Source: Bacteroidales bacterium M2
GTDB taxonomy: Bacteria > Bacteroidota > Bacteroidia > Bacteroidales > Muribaculaceae
Direction: 5' to 3'
Assembly (NCBI GenBank): GCA_001689415.1
Contig: LUJM01000048.1
Coordinates: 1-8,755 of the forward strand
Length of the DNA stretch: 8,755 nt
Shown: positions 6,362 to 8,755 of the stretch, piece by piece
Numbering within the stretch: the first letter of the stretch is position 1
Layout: each line of letters opens with the position of its first letter
Translations under genes and position numbers: made by a program
The notes under the pieces: generated by a model
What the model saw: only the letters and a program-made list of their open reading frames with translations
The model's database searches: none
Told to the model about the DNA's origin: nothing

Positions 6362-7651
6362 ATGTCAAAAGTCATTAAATTTATTGACCTTTTTGCTGGT
6401 ATCGGAGGAATTCGCACGGGGTTGTCTCAGGCAATCTCGGAAGCAGGCTATACACCTCAATGTGTTATGACCTCCGAAATCAAATCCTATGCTATTAAGG
6501 TCTTAAAAGATAACTATGACCATGATAATTTAGTCGGAGATATTACGCAAGTAGAAGCGACAGATATCCCGGATTTTGATATATTGTGTGCTGGATTTCC
6601 ATGTCAGGCGTTTTCTTCAGCAGGAAAAAGACAAGGCTTTGCAGATACAAGGGGAACTCTTTTTTTTGAAGTTGAAAGAATATTAAAGCATAAGAAACCT
6701 ATTGGTTTTATACTTGAAAATGTTGAGGGACTTGTTAACCATGATGGAGGAAGAACTCTTAATGTTATTACGTCCAAACTAATAGATCTTGGTTATAAAA
6801 TTGATTTTAAGGTTCTAAATTCAGCTGAGTTTGGCGTTCCTCAAGAGCGTAAGAGGATTTATATTGTCGGTAGTCTTATTAAAAAACCGGAATTGTCCGA
6901 TTTTAAGTTATCAAGGAAAACTGTCGGCGATATCCTTCAATCAGGTCAGCCAACTTTACATACTCCATTTATAAAATGCTTATTAGAGCATTTTTCTATA
7001 GAAGACTTATACGGTAAGTCTATTAAAGATAAAAGAGGTGGAGAAACCAATATACACAGTTGGGATTTGGAAATTAAAGGACCTGTAAGTCAAGAACAGA
7101 AAAACCTTCTAAATCTCATACTTAGAGAGAGGAGGAAGAAGAAATGGGCGGAACTAATCGGTATAGAATGGATGGACGGAATGCCACTTACATACGAGCA
7201 TATCTATTCTTTCTATTCTCATCCTAATCTTCAAAATATGCTTGATGACCTTACTCTAAAAGGTTATCTTAAATATGAACATCCTAAAAGAAAGATTACT
7301 GTTACTAATTTATTTGGAACACAAACAACTCAACGACAACAAGACACATCATTACCCAAGGGCTATAACATAGTAGCCGGAAAATTGAGTTTTGAGATTA
7401 ATAAAATTTTGGGACCAACCGAAATTGCCCCCACGTTAGTAGCTATGGATATGCAGAAAATATATGTATCAGATAACGGAGGGCTTCGGCGATTGACCTT
7501 ACGTGAAGGGCTAAGACTGTTTGGCTATCCAGAGACTATGAAACTTAATGTATCTGAAAAGGACGGATTTGATTTACTTGGGAACACAGTAGTAGTCCCA
7601 GTTATTAAAGCTGTCGCTAATAAATTATTAAATGCGATAAATCTTTGCTGA
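6362..7651 (+). CDS. DNA (cytosine-5-)-methyltransferase of a type II restriction-modification system
   Basis: The enzyme transfers a methyl group from S-adenosylmethionine to C5 of cytosine in the recognition site, shielding host DNA from the nuclease encoded next. From the ATG at 6362 it is 429 residues. Motif I is FIDLFAGIGG (7-16), motif IV GFPCQAFSSAGKRQG has catalytic Cys81, motif VI is ENV (119-121), motif VIII is QERKRIYIVG (161-170), and motif X is LLGNTVVVPV (405-414). The stretch between VIII and IX (about 180-370) is the target-recognition part and fixes specificity. The frame can be extended to a TTG at 6341, but the ATG puts motif I at the usual place. The nuclease is of NgoBV type, whose prototype recognises GGNNCC, so the same target is likely but unproven. 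All motifs are intact. The nuclease gene begins one base after the stop. AT-rich composition unlike the upstream genes suggests transfer. Confidence 0.95.
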   Translation: MSKVIKFIDLFAGIGGIRTGLSQAISEAGYTPQCVMTSEIKSYAIKVLKDNYDHDNLVGDITQVEATDIPDFDILCAGFPCQAFSSAGKRQGFADTRGTLFFEVERILKHKKPIGFILENVEGLVNHDGGRTLNVITSKLIDLGYKIDFKVLNSAEFGVPQERKRIYIVGSLIKKPELSDFKLSRKTVGDILQSGQPTLHTPFIKCLLEHFSIEDLYGKSIKDKRGGETNIHSWDLEIKGPVSQEQKNLLNLILRERRKKKWAELIGIEWMDGMPLTYEHIYSFYSHPNLQNMLDDLTLKGYLKYEHPKRKITVTNLFGTQTTQRQQDTSLPKGYNIVAGKLSFEINKILGPTEIAPTLVAMDMQKIYVSDNGGLRRLTLREGLRLFGYPETMKLNVSEKDGFDLLGNTVVVPVIKAVANKLLNAINLC

Positions 7652-7652
7652 A

Positions 7653-8420
7653 ATGGATAAGATTCAACTTACAGCGGAACAAGTTTTTGACCGACTTCTT
7701 AACGTTGATAAAATTAAAACCGTAGAAGGACAAATTCGGTTCTTTCTCGGGGATGTCGATATAATAGTACGTCAAAAAGATGTTGTTGGCAATATTATTC
7801 AAGAGTGGCTTGAAGGATGGCTTAAAAAAAATAATGTCGCTTTTGACACCAATCCGAATACACAAATGCCCCCGGATATTTTCTTAAATCCAGCAGACCA
7901 TACAAAGGATCTATTGGAGGTCAAAGCCTTTAACTATTCTGCTTCTCCAGGTTTTGATATAGCAGATTTTAAAGCTTATGCACGGGAAATTATCACTTCT
8001 CCGTATATGCTTCACACAAAATACATTATCTTTGGATATAGTATGTCAAACGAAGGTATTGTCACAATAAAAGACCTTTGGTTAAAGAATGTGTGGGAGA
8101 TATGTAGGTCTATGGATGGTTGGCCTCTAAATGTTCAGTATAAGAACAAAGTAATTCATAAGATTAGACCTGCTAAATGGTTCGGAACGAGATCCCGTTA
8201 TCCAATGTTTCAAAGTATGGAACATTACCTTTCCGCCATAGAAGAAACTCTTTTTGGATACCACGACACCCATGATCTCTCTGTTGGTTGGCGAAAGAAG
8301 GTAATTGAAGCATATCGCAATTTCTATGGAGAAAATATAAAGATTCCTCGCTGGGAAGATTTGGATGAAATGTATCGTCCTCCAGTAAAGGATAAAAACC
8401 GCAAAAATAGTAATACATGA
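7653..8420 (+). CDS. NgoBV-type type II restriction endonuclease
   Basis: The 255-residue protein resembles, from memory, the NgoBV restriction endonuclease family (prototype site GGNNCC): LTAEQVFDRL (6-15), IRFFLGDVDI (28-37), VGNIIQEWL (45-53), NTQMPPDIFL, LLEVKAF, PGFDIADFKAY (99-109) and YIIFGYSM (124-131). The catalytic PD-(D/E)xK set is probably Asp75, Glu89 and Lys91, as PD...LLEVK, typical of Mg2+-dependent cleavage. It would cut DNA lacking the methylation made by the gene just upstream; the start lies one base after that gene's TGA, so translation is coupled, and the methylase-first order protects the host on entry of the operon. Length and motifs appear complete. The 3' end overlaps the next start as ATGA. 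The exact target sequence is inferred from family and not visible in the sequence. Confidence 0.88.
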   Translation: MDKIQLTAEQVFDRLLNVDKIKTVEGQIRFFLGDVDIIVRQKDVVGNIIQEWLEGWLKKNNVAFDTNPNTQMPPDIFLNPADHTKDLLEVKAFNYSASPGFDIADFKAYAREIITSPYMLHTKYIIFGYSMSNEGIVTIKDLWLKNVWEICRSMDGWPLNVQYKNKVIHKIRPAKWFGTRSRYPMFQSMEHYLSAIEETLFGYHDTHDLSVGWRKKVIEAYRNFYGENIKIPRWEDLDEMYRPPVKDKNRKNSNT

Positions 8421-8734
8421 CGTCTGTTCACGCAGATATAACAGAAAACCTCATATGGCATGAGTTTGCATTAGCGTTTTGTTATAATAAGAAAATTCGG
8501 TATTATACAGACCGTCATCGGAAGCTCAATAGAGTATCTAATTGGATTGTTATTTTACTCACAACAGCTTCATCTATTACGTTTTGGTCAAGTAATGGAT
8601 ATGCTATACTCGCTGCTATATTAGCAACAATTGCAGCATTGGCAACTATACTCAAAGAATTACTGCCAATTTTTCAACAATCAGATGACGAGTTAATTGA
8701 GTTAGATAAAATTGCTTCATTTTATGCTAAATAG
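8417..8734 (+). CDS. Small two-TM protein, SLATT-like, coupled to the restriction operon
   Basis: The ATG overlaps the nuclease stop as ATGA (8417-8420), a classic sign of translational coupling. The 105-residue protein has a soluble, aromatic and basic N-terminal helix (LIWHEFALAFCYNKKIRYY, then DRHRKLNR), two hydrophobic spans (about 41-58 and 61-82) joined by a tight SSN turn, and an acidic C-terminal helix (SDDELIELDKIASFYAK). This order recalls SLATT proteins, two-TM predicted membrane effectors found with nucleotide-signalling defence genes. The assignment is tentative: there is no invariant motif, and SLATT proteins are usually longer. The stop at 8732 may be natural or may truncate a longer form, since another frame is open over the end. 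Its place suggests a membrane role in defence, such as a backup if restriction fails; alternatives are an unrelated small membrane protein or a holin-like protein. Gene is well supported; function is not. Confidence 0.75.
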   Translation: MTSVHADITENLIWHEFALAFCYNKKIRYYTDRHRKLNRVSNWIVILLTTASSITFWSSNGYAILAAILATIAALATILKELLPIFQQSDDELIELDKIASFYAK

Positions 8735-8755
8735 GGATACTCAGTTAATCGCCAA
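8724..8755 (+). CDS. Possible start of a further operon gene, cut by window end
   Basis: An ATG at 8724 opens a frame (MLNRDTQLIA) that overlaps the preceding stop by 11 bases and stays open to the edge. It could be a coupled fourth gene, or the continuation of the two-TM protein after a frameshift, since homologous two-TM proteins often continue past this point. Only ten codons are visible, so nothing more can be said. Confidence 0.3.
   Translation, partial: MLNRDTQLIA

Overview
The window looks like a piece of a Bacteroidales chromosome, probably a fairly GC-rich member such as a Muribaculaceae-type gut bacterium. Three things point there. Promoters match the Bacteroidetes -33 TTTG / -7 TAnnTTTG pattern with 19-base spacing. 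The outer-membrane barrel ends in the short basic tail seen on many Bacteroidetes barrels. A small membrane protein carries the IELRSE(K/E)V...RWG(I/T) signature of Bacteroidetes HlyD-type adaptors. The genus is inference.

Layout, all genes on the + strand. (1) 2-4093 is a secretion-type cluster: the 3' part of an outer-membrane beta-barrel gene, a peptidase-containing ABC exporter (C39 protease + permease + ATPase) and a 75-residue protein that looks like only the N-terminal anchor of a HlyD adaptor. Such exporters cut double-glycine leaders from peptides and export them; no cargo peptide is visible here. (2) 4173-5759 is nadB (L-aspartate oxidase), alone and with its own textbook promoter. 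(3) 5760-6361 has no protein gene but is dense in signals: a second perfect promoter, a candidate small RNA of about 185 nt closed by a 12-bp rho-independent terminator, a pair of direct repeats, a third -7 element and a foldable leader. (4) 6362-8755 is an AT-rich operon: a C5 cytosine DNA methyltransferase, an NgoBV-type restriction endonuclease, a two-TM small protein resembling SLATT-type predicted effectors, and the apparent start of one more reading frame at the edge.

The first part is GC-rich (for example 65% in 2041-2100) and the restriction-modification part AT-rich (32% in 6781-6840). The defence operon therefore looks acquired and sits just behind the small-RNA terminator. The methyltransferase would protect host DNA and the nuclease would cut unmodified invaders. 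The two-TM protein is joined to the nuclease gene by an ATGA overlap, so it is probably made with it and may act in the membrane as a second defence layer. That third gene, the small RNA and the HlyD-anchor microprotein are the points most worth following.
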